Source of the DNA: an uncultured Dehalococcoidia bacterium
GTDB lineage: Bacteria > Chloroflexota > Dehalococcoidia > Lucifugimonadales > UBA3495
Direction of reading: 5' to 3'
Assembly (NCBI GenBank): GCA_951812535.1
Contig: CATOSK010000006.1
Span: 310,001 to 374,000 of the forward strand
DNA: 64,000 nucleotides
Made by a program: the position numbers and the translations under genes. Positions 20,074 through 27,873 of the stretch are shown here, one piece after another; the first letter of the stretch is position 1, and each line of letters opens with the position of its first letter. The notes beneath the pieces were generated by a model. That model made no database searches, was not told where the DNA came from, and worked only from the letters and a program-made list of their open reading frames with translations.

Positions 20074-20109
20074 CCAGAAGGCCCCGGCTAAATAGCCGGG
20101 GCCTTCTGG
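20074..20109. terminator. Strong palindrome, probable bidirectional terminator
   Basis: CCAGAAGGCCCCGGCTA-AA-TAGCCGGGGCCTTCTGG, 17-bp perfect inverted repeat. Confidence 0.75.
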
Positions 20110-20136
20110 TTGCTGGGCCAAACTGATTCAATGCTG

Positions 20137-20343
20137 TCAGCCAGGTGGAGGCCAGTCTTCGTCTTCAAGCCAACCGTTCTTTCGGGCCAGGTGGACCCAG
20201 AGGCGCCGCGTCATGGAAGTGTCTTCCTTGATCTCCTCCAAGAGTGTCTGTTGCCTCTCGCCGATGCTTATCAGAAGGTCAATTGCAACATCATGGTTTC
20301 TGACTTGGGATTCCAGGTAGGTTAGCCGCTCCTCCGTAGTCAT
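20137..20343 (-). CDS. Small hypothetical coiled-coil protein
   Basis: MTTEERLTYLESQVRNHDVAIDLLISIGERQQTLLEEIKEDTSMTRRLWVHL; start chosen inside a longer ORF whose N-terminus is repeat-derived. Confidence 0.4.
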   Translation of the reverse strand: MTTEERLTYLESQVRNHDVAIDLLISIGERQQTLLEEIKEDTSMTRRLWVHLARKNGWLEDEDWPPPG

Positions 20344-20472
20344 CCTTACTAAGCTCCAGTTTCCGTACCCATATCCTCCAACTATTGGCAATATGCCACC
20401 CGCTGCCCAGGGCGTCAACCCAAAAATAGGCCGGGGACAGTGCCTATCGCATGAATTCTGACTCGGTCCTTC

Positions 20473-20630
20473 CACCTCTCCTCCCGTCATTCCCGCCAAC
20501 CCTCCCGTCATTCCCGCCAACTCTCCCGTCATTCCCGCGCAGGCGGGAATCCAGACCCCCGTCGTCCCTCCCCGGCAGCATCGTGTTTACCACTCACTGG
20601 CAGTTTGACCAAACCGCCACTGGCGCCGTT
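20473..20630. repeat. Composite repeat: tandem dRS3 left arms, full dRS3, then CGGCAGCATCGTGTTTACCACTCACTGGCAGTTTGACCAAACCGCCACT
   Basis: Second copy at 22480-22592 in the same orientation. Confidence 0.85.
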
Positions 20631-20744
20631 CCCCTTTAGGGGCTAACCCCCCTGAGCAATGACAATTACCGGGTTGACACGCCCGGCTCCCTGGTGCCAG
20701 CATGGCGGCTCTACCACCATTCCAAGTAGGGTGATGTTTGCCCG

Positions 20745-21113
20745 ATGCCCGACCCCAACTTTGCCGACAAGACCATCTAGACCGGCGACAACCTGGACAT
20801 CCTCCGGGGAATGAACTCGGAGTGCGTTGACCTGATTTATCTCGACCCACCCTTCAACTCCGACCAGGACTACGCCGCCCCGGTGGGCAGCGCAGCGGCG
20901 GGCGTGCTGTTCGGCCAGCAGGAAGGGCTCTGCGCCGGGTGCAAGGGCGACTTCCCGTTCCGCAACTTCACCATTGACCACATCATCACCCAATCCCGGG
21001 GTGGGACCCACCACTTGCAAAACCTGCAACTGCTGTGCGGGGCCTGCAATTCCCTGAAAGGCGACCGGCCAATGGAGTACCTGGTGGCCCGGTTAGCGGA
21101 GATTGGGGTTTGA
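20745..21113 (+). pseudogene. DNA methyltransferase remnant fused to an HNH domain (amber stop plus internal deletion)
   Basis: MPDPNFADKTI*TGDNLDILRGMNSECVDLIYLDPPFNSDQDYAAPVGSAAAG then VLFGQQEGLCAGCKGDFPFRNFTIDHIITQSRGGTHHLQNLQLLCGACNSLKGD; TAG at 20778-20780. Confidence 0.75.
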
Positions 21114-21121
21114 GGCAGCGA

Positions 21122-21859
21122 ATGAGAGGGAATGCTTCGGAAAATGTAGTGTTGACACCCGGCGATATTCGGGGGTTTCCAAGGATCACCGAGATAACGA
21201 TGAATGGCGAACCCATTTCGGTGACCAACCTTTATCTACCGGGGGAGTTCCTGCCATCGCTAACCGATTGGGAAGTTCTGCAGGCAATCGGAAAGCCCAC
21301 CCATGAGTTTGCCAAGGAGCTAAGGCTCGGCAGATATTTACAAGAGCACTCTTGGCTGGACCGGAACTTCAGACCATATTGGCCGAGGGAAGATGACCAG
21401 CTCCTTCGGTTTGCTCTCCAATGTGAGGTGGGCGCGCGAACCGCAGTCCGTTACCCGGTCCTTGAAAGGGATATGTACCGGTGGGTGGCTTACGGACGCC
21501 GAAACGGTTTCCGCAAGGTATTCGGCATGGAATTGCCAGACCGTTACCCGGAATTCTGGGAGGCGTGTCTGGGATGGGCAAAGGACAAGCACCTGTATTT
21601 CCGCTTTCCCACGGGGGAGATAATTGCGGCTTTGCCCCCCAATAGGGGGTTCGTAGTCAAGTGGGCGGAGATGGGAGAGGAACCGCCGGAGGAATTGCCG
21701 TCTGAGATGTATGAGCGCAACCTCTGCTTGGGCGCGGCAATGTTCATGGGAGAAACCGCCAAGCACAAATTAACCTTCGACAATTATATTTCGATTGCGA
21801 AATCAACACGGCATGCTATGACCACCAGCGATGGGCCGGAACCCGCAACCGCCCCCTAG
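21122..21859 (+). CDS. Hypothetical protein
   Basis: ~245-aa ORF inside the repeat-flanked segment; no recognised family. Confidence 0.5.
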   Translation: MRGNASENVVLTPGDIRGFPRITEITMNGEPISVTNLYLPGEFLPSLTDWEVLQAIGKPTHEFAKELRLGRYLQEHSWLDRNFRPYWPREDDQLLRFALQCEVGARTAVRYPVLERDMYRWVAYGRRNGFRKVFGMELPDRYPEFWEACLGWAKDKHLYFRFPTGEIIAALPPNRGFVVKWAEMGEEPPEELPSEMYERNLCLGAAMFMGETAKHKLTFDNYISIAKSTRHAMTTSDGPEPATAP

Positions 21860-21892
21860 AATACTGGTGGCGGGGGTGGGGGAGATTGGGGT

Positions 21893-22345
21893 GTGATTGA
21901 CCAAGGAGTTATTTGGGGTTCATGGATACCTTCGGTCATCGGCGGCGTTTTGGCGGGGCTCATAGTCATTATGATGGAATTGTTGTGGCGTTGGATGTAT
22001 GGATGGATTCTGCGAAGAAGGGCGGTGGCAACACTTAGGAAGTTTTTCGCCGGATGGGAGAAGCAAATCACCTCGGCCACAGCCATAGAGTGGTCAATCG
22101 GAGACCAGTCAACCGAAGAAGTTATGAAGTTCATCTACCATAGGTTTTGGCTACAGGCAGCGACCTTCCGCGTAGCGACGATGACCGGACGCTTAAATGA
22201 CGATCAAGCTAGGCAAGTATCGAATCTGATCGCCAACGAGGAAGCAAAAGTAGAAAGAATCCCAGAGGGCAGTGTGCCATGTCAGAGTCTTTACGACCAA
22301 TTCTTTAATTCCGTCAAAGAGGTTAAGTGGTTGAAATATCGCTAG
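21893..22345 (+). CDS. Hypothetical membrane protein
   Basis: N-terminal TM (WIPSVIGGVLAGLIVIMMELLW), 150 aa; no recognised family. Confidence 0.5.
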   Translation: MIDQGVIWGSWIPSVIGGVLAGLIVIMMELLWRWMYGWILRRRAVATLRKFFAGWEKQITSATAIEWSIGDQSTEEVMKFIYHRFWLQAATFRVATMTGRLNDDQARQVSNLIANEEAKVERIPEGSVPCQSLYDQFFNSVKEVKWLKYR

Positions 22346-22479
22346 AGGATGCCTCCGCAAGAGCGGCGACCGGAGCTGGCAGATCGCCTAACGACATCCC
22401 CAGGGACACAGGACAGGAAACGTAGGCTGGGACCGAACAAGACCTGATAAAGACACGCCGAGCCACACATCCCCTCACC

Positions 22480-22592
22480 TCTCCTCCCGTCATTCCCGCG
22501 CAGGCGGGAATCCAGACCCCCGTCGTCTCTTCCCGGCAGTATTGTGTTGATCATTCACTGGCGGTTTGGTCAAACTGCCACTCATGCAATAG
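22480..22592. repeat. Composite dRS3 plus tail repeat (second copy)
   Basis: CTCTCCTCCCGTCATTCCCGCGCAGGCGGGAATCCAGACCCCCGTCGTC...CGGCAGTATTGTGTTGATCATTCACTGGCGGTTTGGTCAAACTGCCACT. Confidence 0.87.
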
Positions 22593-22648
22593 CCCTGGTC
22601 ATGACGGGGGTGATACCATTGGGGAGCCTCAGAACAAGTCCCTTCCCC

Positions 22649-22758
22649 GGGGCAATCGCGTTTGAAAATACCACCATGCAGATGCCGCAGACCGATACCC
22701 ATATACCCCATTGTCAACAATTGCCTTATGTAAGTTCTTGACCATCCATGCCTCACTT
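22649..22758 (-). repeat. Dispersed ~110-bp intergenic repeat, copy A
   Basis: Reverse complement ATTGTTGACAATGGGGTATATGGGTATCGGTCTGCGGCATCTGCATGGTGGTATTTTCAAACGCGATTGCCCC matches copies at 27.3 and 30.8 kb. Confidence 0.85.
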
Positions 22759-22851
22759 CGTCCGGTGGGCGGGGGGTGGGATTGGAGTGATAGGATTGGT
22801 TTGTAGATAGCCGCTAGGCATCCCCGGCCCCATCTCCCGGCAGGAGGCCCC

Positions 22852-23934
22852 ATGAAAATCACCCGCGTCGAATGTCTCTTGTTGGACCGCCAGTTCCCCT
22901 TCGTCCGGGTCTACACCGACGAGGGCCTGGTTGGCATCGGCGAGTGTTTCCGCCGTCAGCCCGAGCTGGTCAAGTTCCTCATTGACTCCACCCTGGGCCC
23001 CGCCATCCAGGGCAAGGACCCCCTGGACACCGAGCTCAGGTGGCAGGACATGGTCCGGGCCGGTTGCGCCGTGGAAATGGGCGGGGCCGTCTTCTGCGCC
23101 GTCGCCGGGCTGGACATCGCCCTCTGGGACATCAAGGGGAAAGCCCTGGGCCTTCCCATCCACCGCCTACTCGGCGGCGCAGTCCGCGAGGAGGTCCGGA
23201 TGTACGCCAGCTCCCTGCGCCGCGACTTGACCCCTCTCCAGGAAGCCCAGCGGGCTTCGTCCCTGGTTGACGCCGGATACTCCGCCTACAAGCTCCACAG
23301 CGCCGTCCCCGGGGCCGTCGACGACCCTGCCGACCAGACCATCGCCACCGTCACCGAGGTCCGCCGCGCCGTGGGCGATGACGTGGAAATCCTGGTGGAC
23401 GTCAACGGCGCATTCTCCGCCCACCACGCCATCGAAATCGGCCGCCAGTTGGAAGACCTGGGAGTATTCCATTTCGAGGAGCCCCGACCCTTCTACGACC
23501 TCGACGGCCTGGCCCAGGTTGCCGACGCTCTGACCATTCCCATCGCCTCCGGCGAAATGATCTTCACCCACCACCAGTACCGCGACCTCATCGTCCAGGG
23601 GCGAGTGGACATCCTCCAGCCGGACATCGTCAAAGTTCCCGGCTTCACCGAGTTCCAGCGCATCGCCGCCCTGGCATCCGCTTTCGGAAAGCCCATCACC
23701 GTCCACAACACCCAGCCCATCCTCAGCACCGTTGCCCACCTGCATGTTGCTGCCGCATACTCCAACATCCCCTACGCCCAGGAATACAACATCGAGCCCA
23801 TATCCATCCGGGACCAGTGGCCCGTCCTGAAGGACCCGCTCCAGGTGCAGGGGGGTTGTCTCCGGGTCCCCAACGGTCCCGGGTTGGGTGTCGAGTTGGA
23901 CGATGACCTCGTCGACCGCCTGGCCCGGGCGTAA
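22852..23934 (+). CDS. Mandelate racemase/muconate lactonizing enzyme family (enolase superfamily)
   Basis: MKITRVECLLLDRQFPFVRVYTDEGLVGIGE...AVFCAVAGLDIALWDIKGKALGLPIHRLLGG. Confidence 0.92.
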   Translation: MKITRVECLLLDRQFPFVRVYTDEGLVGIGECFRRQPELVKFLIDSTLGPAIQGKDPLDTELRWQDMVRAGCAVEMGGAVFCAVAGLDIALWDIKGKALGLPIHRLLGGAVREEVRMYASSLRRDLTPLQEAQRASSLVDAGYSAYKLHSAVPGAVDDPADQTIATVTEVRRAVGDDVEILVDVNGAFSAHHAIEIGRQLEDLGVFHFEEPRPFYDLDGLAQVADALTIPIASGEMIFTHHQYRDLIVQGRVDILQPDIVKVPGFTEFQRIAALASAFGKPITVHNTQPILSTVAHLHVAAAYSNIPYAQEYNIEPISIRDQWPVLKDPLQVQGGCLRVPNGPGLGVELDDDLVDRLARA

Positions 23935-23964
23935 TCCTGCAATCCTGGATTGGGAGGAATTGCC

Positions 23965-24888
23965 ATGCGGATCTGTTCGTTGCAGCCTGGCGCTACCGAG
24001 ATCGTGTATGCCCTGGGATTGGAGGACGACCTTTACGGGGTTACGTCCAGGTGCGACTACCCGCCGGACGCCGCCGCGAAGCCCGTCGTGGTGAGCAGCG
24101 TTTTCGAGGGGCAGCATCTTTCCAGCGGGGATATCAGCCGCACCATCGCCCAGCGGTTCGCCGGCGGTGAGAAGATTTACAACGTGGACGAGGACCTTCT
24201 CCGCGCCGCCAGTCCCGACCTCCTCCTGACCCAGGACATCTGCGAAGTTTGAGCCCTCTCCCCTCGGCAGGTGGCCGAGCTCAGCGGCGTCCTCAACAAG
24301 GAACCCCAGGTCCTCTCCCTGACCCCTACTTATCTCGCTGATGTCCTCGAAGATGTCCGCCGGGTTGGGGAGGCTGCCGGCGTGCCGGACCGCGCTGCCG
24401 GTCTGGTGGAGGGGCTTCAGGTCCGCATCGACGCAGTGGCCGCAAGGACGGCCGATGTTTCGCGCCGGCCCCGCATTCTCCAGTTGGAATGGGTTGAGCC
24501 CCTCCTCTGCGGCGGCCACTGGGTCGTCGAAATGGTCGAGCTTGCGGGCGGAGACCCCTGCTTCGGCTCCAGGCACTCCGGCGCGTCCCGCCTGGAATGG
24601 GACGATGTGGTCGCCAGCCGGCCGGATATGGTGCTATTCATGCCCTGCGGCTTCGACCTACCCCGCGCCATGGAGGACGTCCCCATCCTCACTTCTCTCC
24701 CCGGCTGGAGCTCCCTCCCCGCGGTCCAACGCGGAAATGTCTACGTAGTTGACGGAGGCGCCTACACCAGCCGCCTGGGACCCCGCCTGGTCACCGGCCT
24801 GGAAATCCTGGCCGAACTCATCCAGCCCGACCTGTTCTCCGGGATGATTCCAGCCAACTCCGTCCAGCGCATACTCTCCCCGGGCTGA
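23965..24888 (+). CDS. BtuF-like cobalamin/metal-binding ABC substrate-binding protein read through an in-frame TGA (candidate selenoprotein)
   Basis: [33 protein letters not shown]...[10 protein letters not shown][TGA][14 protein letters not shown]...[14 protein letters not shown]...MPCGFDL; same frame continues 636 nt after TGA 24250-24252. Confidence 0.7.
24253..24279 (+). promoter_or_regulatory. Candidate bacterial SECIS hairpin
   Basis: CTCGGC (24263-24268)-AGGTG-GCCGAG (24274-24279); loop begins 17 nt after the last base of TGA. Confidence 0.6.
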
Positions 24889-25134
24889 CCACCGCCTCAG
24901 CAGGGCTCCCGGGGCCATCGCGTATGGAAGACACCATCATGTTGGTGCTGATCTTTGGTGCTGTTAACTTCCATAGCCAACCTTTGACTTTCGACAGGAC
25001 TATGCCTGTCCATCCCTCTGCTGGTCCGGTTGGCCGGCGCATCGTGGACGTCGGTGGAGCGTGAGGGATTCAAATGTGATTGCCCTGTGAACTCAGACTC
25101 TTTCCCATTAAGGGCAAGGTTAGGGAACCCCTGA

Positions 25135-25182
25135 ACAAGTCCCTTCCCCTTCACGGGGGAAGATTAGGATGGGGGTGAGAGC
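25135..25182. repeat. Dispersed GTCCCTTCCCCTTCACGGGGGAAGATTAGGATGGGGGTGA repeat
   Basis: Same core as 15751-15794 and 18122-18185. Confidence 0.8.
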
Positions 25183-25462
25183 TCAATTTTCACCTGCCTC
25201 GGACTCGAGCTGCGTGTTTTGCCGGGATTCGAGGAGCCTCCGGGCGTTATGTTTACCGGCGCCACTTTGCCCAATACCCGCACCGGGTTGTCTCGGAGGA
25301 GCATGGCACTTCCGTGCTAGACTGCCCCCGTTTTCATTATATTCCGGTGTTTCCGGACCGCGGGAAAATTACGTTTTCGGGTCGATATCGCGGCCGGGGA
25401 TGCCTGTATTCCTGGGATTTGGGCCTTCAACAGCACTATTCTTTGTTTTCAAGGACGCGCAT

Positions 25463-26380
25463 ATGGAAAATTCTGTCAAATCTTTTCTACAACACCTGGT
25501 GGTGGAAAAAGGCTTCTCTCAAAACACCCTGGATGCTTATCGCAACGATCTCGGCCAGTTTGAAGTGTTCCTCAAAGACCGTATCACCGAGCCGATCAAC
25601 GGCAGCGTTCCCTGGACATCGGTGGACATAAACCTGCTGAACGAGTACATCTCCGACCTCCGCGACCGGAAGGGCTATCGCGACACGACCACGGCCCGGA
25701 AGGTCGCCGCCATAAAGTCCTTCTACGGCTTTCTTACCGCCAACGGGGATGTTTCGGAAGACCCCACCGAGTCCCTGGGGTCGCCCCGGGTCGGCCGCGC
25801 GCTCCCCAAGTACCTGTCCGAAGAGCAGGTGAAGCAGCTCCTGGATGTGGCAGGCCAGTCCGACACCTGGGAGAGCAAGCGGGACGCCACCATCCTGGAA
25901 CTGCTCTACGCCACCGGACTAAGGGTCAGCGAGCTGGTGTCCCTCAACGTGCAGGACATCGATCTGCAGGAATCGTACATCAGGTGCTGGGGAAAAGGCT
26001 CCAAGGAACGGATCGCCTACCTCTACCCGCAGGCTCTGGAAAATCTGAAGGCTTACCTGAAGGGGGCCCGCGTCGCCTTGTTGGGTGCCAAGGAAGACCA
26101 GACCGCCCTGTTCGTCAACCACCGGGGCGAACGCTTGACCCGCCAGTGGATCTGGAACATCCTCAAGACCTGCGGTGAGAAAGTGGGGGTCGAAGAACGG
26201 ATTACACCCCACACCCTGCGTCACAGCTTCGCAACGCACCTGCTCCAGAATGGGGCGTCGCTTAGGCACGTACAGGAACTCCTGGGACACTCCAGCATCT
26301 CCACCACGCAGGTCTACACCCACCTGACCAACACCCACCTTCGCCAGGAATACGAGAAGAGCCACCCCCACGCGCAATAA
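25463..26380 (+). CDS. Tyrosine recombinase XerD/XerC
   Basis: TGLRVSELVSLNVQDIDL, HTLRHSFATHLLQNGASLRHVQELLGHSSISTTQVYTHL. Confidence 0.9.
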   Translation: MENSVKSFLQHLVVEKGFSQNTLDAYRNDLGQFEVFLKDRITEPINGSVPWTSVDINLLNEYISDLRDRKGYRDTTTARKVAAIKSFYGFLTANGDVSEDPTESLGSPRVGRALPKYLSEEQVKQLLDVAGQSDTWESKRDATILELLYATGLRVSELVSLNVQDIDLQESYIRCWGKGSKERIAYLYPQALENLKAYLKGARVALLGAKEDQTALFVNHRGERLTRQWIWNILKTCGEKVGVEERITPHTLRHSFATHLLQNGASLRHVQELLGHSSISTTQVYTHLTNTHLRQEYEKSHPHAQ

Positions 26381-26468
26381 TTCATAATTCTTTATTTGCC
26401 AGTGTTTCGGGGCTTCCTTGAGGAAGCCCCGATTGGTTTTCGCGCTTGACCCGGGAAATTACCCGCCC

Positions 26469-27167
26469 CTATTGCACCCAGGTGATTCCCCGGTTCTCCA
26501 GCGCCTGAACGGGCCGGTTGTTGGGACTCCGGCCGAGGGCACGGAGCCGGTTGACCTGGTCCAGGGATATTGTCCGAGGCTGGCGCAGCACATACCAATC
26601 GACCGGTTCGTCGCACGGAGGCGTGGTCTTGGACCCGTCGTAGCGGAAATAGTCCCATTCTCCGGGCAAAAACCCGGTGGGGTCCAGGGCTGGTCCCTCC
26701 GGAATAGCGCCTCCGGGAGCGGGGGCAATGCCCAAGACATCTTCCATCAAAGGGTCGGGTTCCCCCAGCTCAAACAGGACTCCCACCACTGCCAGGTCCC
26801 CGCCGGAATGCTGATGGACGAGGTGCAACTCCGCCGCGAAGCTGCGGCCGTCAATCCAATGCTCCGAGGGAGAGTGAAAGTGGGCCGTTGCCAGATGGTA
26901 GAGCCTGCCCCCGGCGTTGAGGGTGCAGACCGGCTGGAAGTCCAGATGGACAAAGGTGCCGTCATTCCTCACTGCTGTTGAGTCGCCGCGGTACGAGAAC
27001 TCCAGAGACTGCCCGGCGCCGGTTCGATACCCGGTGATGTCCACAGGCGACTGCTGCAAGCCTTCGGCGCAAAGGGCATAATCGGTTGAAAGGCCGCCCC
27101 AGTATTCCGGCGCGGTCGGCCCCGAATATCCCCATTTTTCAGTGCCGTACCTTGCGTCACCTGCCAT
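26469..27167 (-). CDS. Alpha-class carbonic anhydrase
   Basis: QQSPVDI, HFHSPSEHWIDGRSFAAELHLVH, TTPPCDEPVDWYVL. Confidence 0.9.
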   Translation of the reverse strand: MAGDARYGTEKWGYSGPTAPEYWGGLSTDYALCAEGLQQSPVDITGYRTGAGQSLEFSYRGDSTAVRNDGTFVHLDFQPVCTLNAGGRLYHLATAHFHSPSEHWIDGRSFAAELHLVHQHSGGDLAVVGVLFELGEPDPLMEDVLGIAPAPGGAIPEGPALDPTGFLPGEWDYFRYDGSKTTPPCDEPVDWYVLRQPRTISLDQVNRLRALGRSPNNRPVQALENRGITWVQ

Positions 27168-27273
27168 GAAACCTCCTCCAGCCGAATAAACTTGGGCTGC
27201 CCCTGGGCAATCCTATCTGTCTTGTCAGTCTTGCTGAAGCCCCATCGGCGCTCAAATGCAGCCGCCAACCCGA

Positions 27274-27378
27274 CGGATGGAAAGATAGGTATCTTTCTAC
27301 CGCAACAGGTGATTGCTACATGTAGAGATATAAAGCTGCGGCATCTGCATGGTGGTGCCTTTACATGCGATTGCCCGG
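27274..27378 (+). repeat. Dispersed ~110-bp intergenic repeat, copy C
   Basis: Core CTGCGGCATCTGCATGGTGGTGCCTTTACATGCGATTGCCC. Confidence 0.75.
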
Positions 27379-27528
27379 TGACCTGCCTCGCTTTACCGGA
27401 ACAGGATGGGGCGTCTTCGATTGGACGCGAGGCGTTTGTAGTATACTGAATCAAACGTCGATTGACGAAGTCCAGCAACGAACAGGAAGTCCGCACCCGC
27501 CAGGGTCACGGATAGGGAGGTGGTTGAT

Positions 27529-27867
27529 ATGCCTGGGAAGGGTCGCCGGATGGCATCGCGTCAGGCCGAGCTTGGCCGGAGAAGGAGGAGACAAAACCGG
27601 GCGTCCGCGGCAGTGGCCGCTCCTCCTGCCGGCCCATCCCCCAATGCCGCTCCCGCCGCCGAACCCCAGGGGGACTCAACTGCTCCGGCAGCCCGGGAAG
27701 CTCCCCAACAGCAGCGCCCGGCCCCTGCTCCCGCGCCCGCCCTGGGGCGGGCGCGGGGGGATCGTCCCCCGGCGTACAACTACATGGTCCCCGAAGTGCG
27801 CCGCATTTCCATCATGGCCGGCGTGCTGCTGGTGGGGTTGATCGCGCTGTCCTTCGTCATCCCATAG
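27529..27867 (+). CDS. Small Pro/Ala-rich protein with C-terminal TM
   Basis: Basic N-terminus, PAPAPA linker, SIMAGVLLVGLIALSFVIP; GGGAGGTGG upstream of ATG. Confidence 0.55.
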   Translation: MPGKGRRMASRQAELGRRRRRQNRASAAVAAPPAGPSPNAAPAAEPQGDSTAPAAREAPQQQRPAPAPAPALGRARGDRPPAYNYMVPEVRRISIMAGVLLVGLIALSFVIP

Positions 27868-27873
27868 GCGGTC

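Noticed and set aside
20480-20565. Regular ~20-bp repeats that could suggest a CRISPR array
   Set aside because: Units are contiguous partial copies of the dRS3-like element with no unique spacers and no cas genes nearby.
23950-24888. Calling two separate genes (23950-24252 and 24271-24888)
   Set aside because: Both halves belong to one substrate-binding family in one frame, and the gap corresponds to a single codon plus 18 nt of conserved sequence. Read-through or pseudogene is more sensible.
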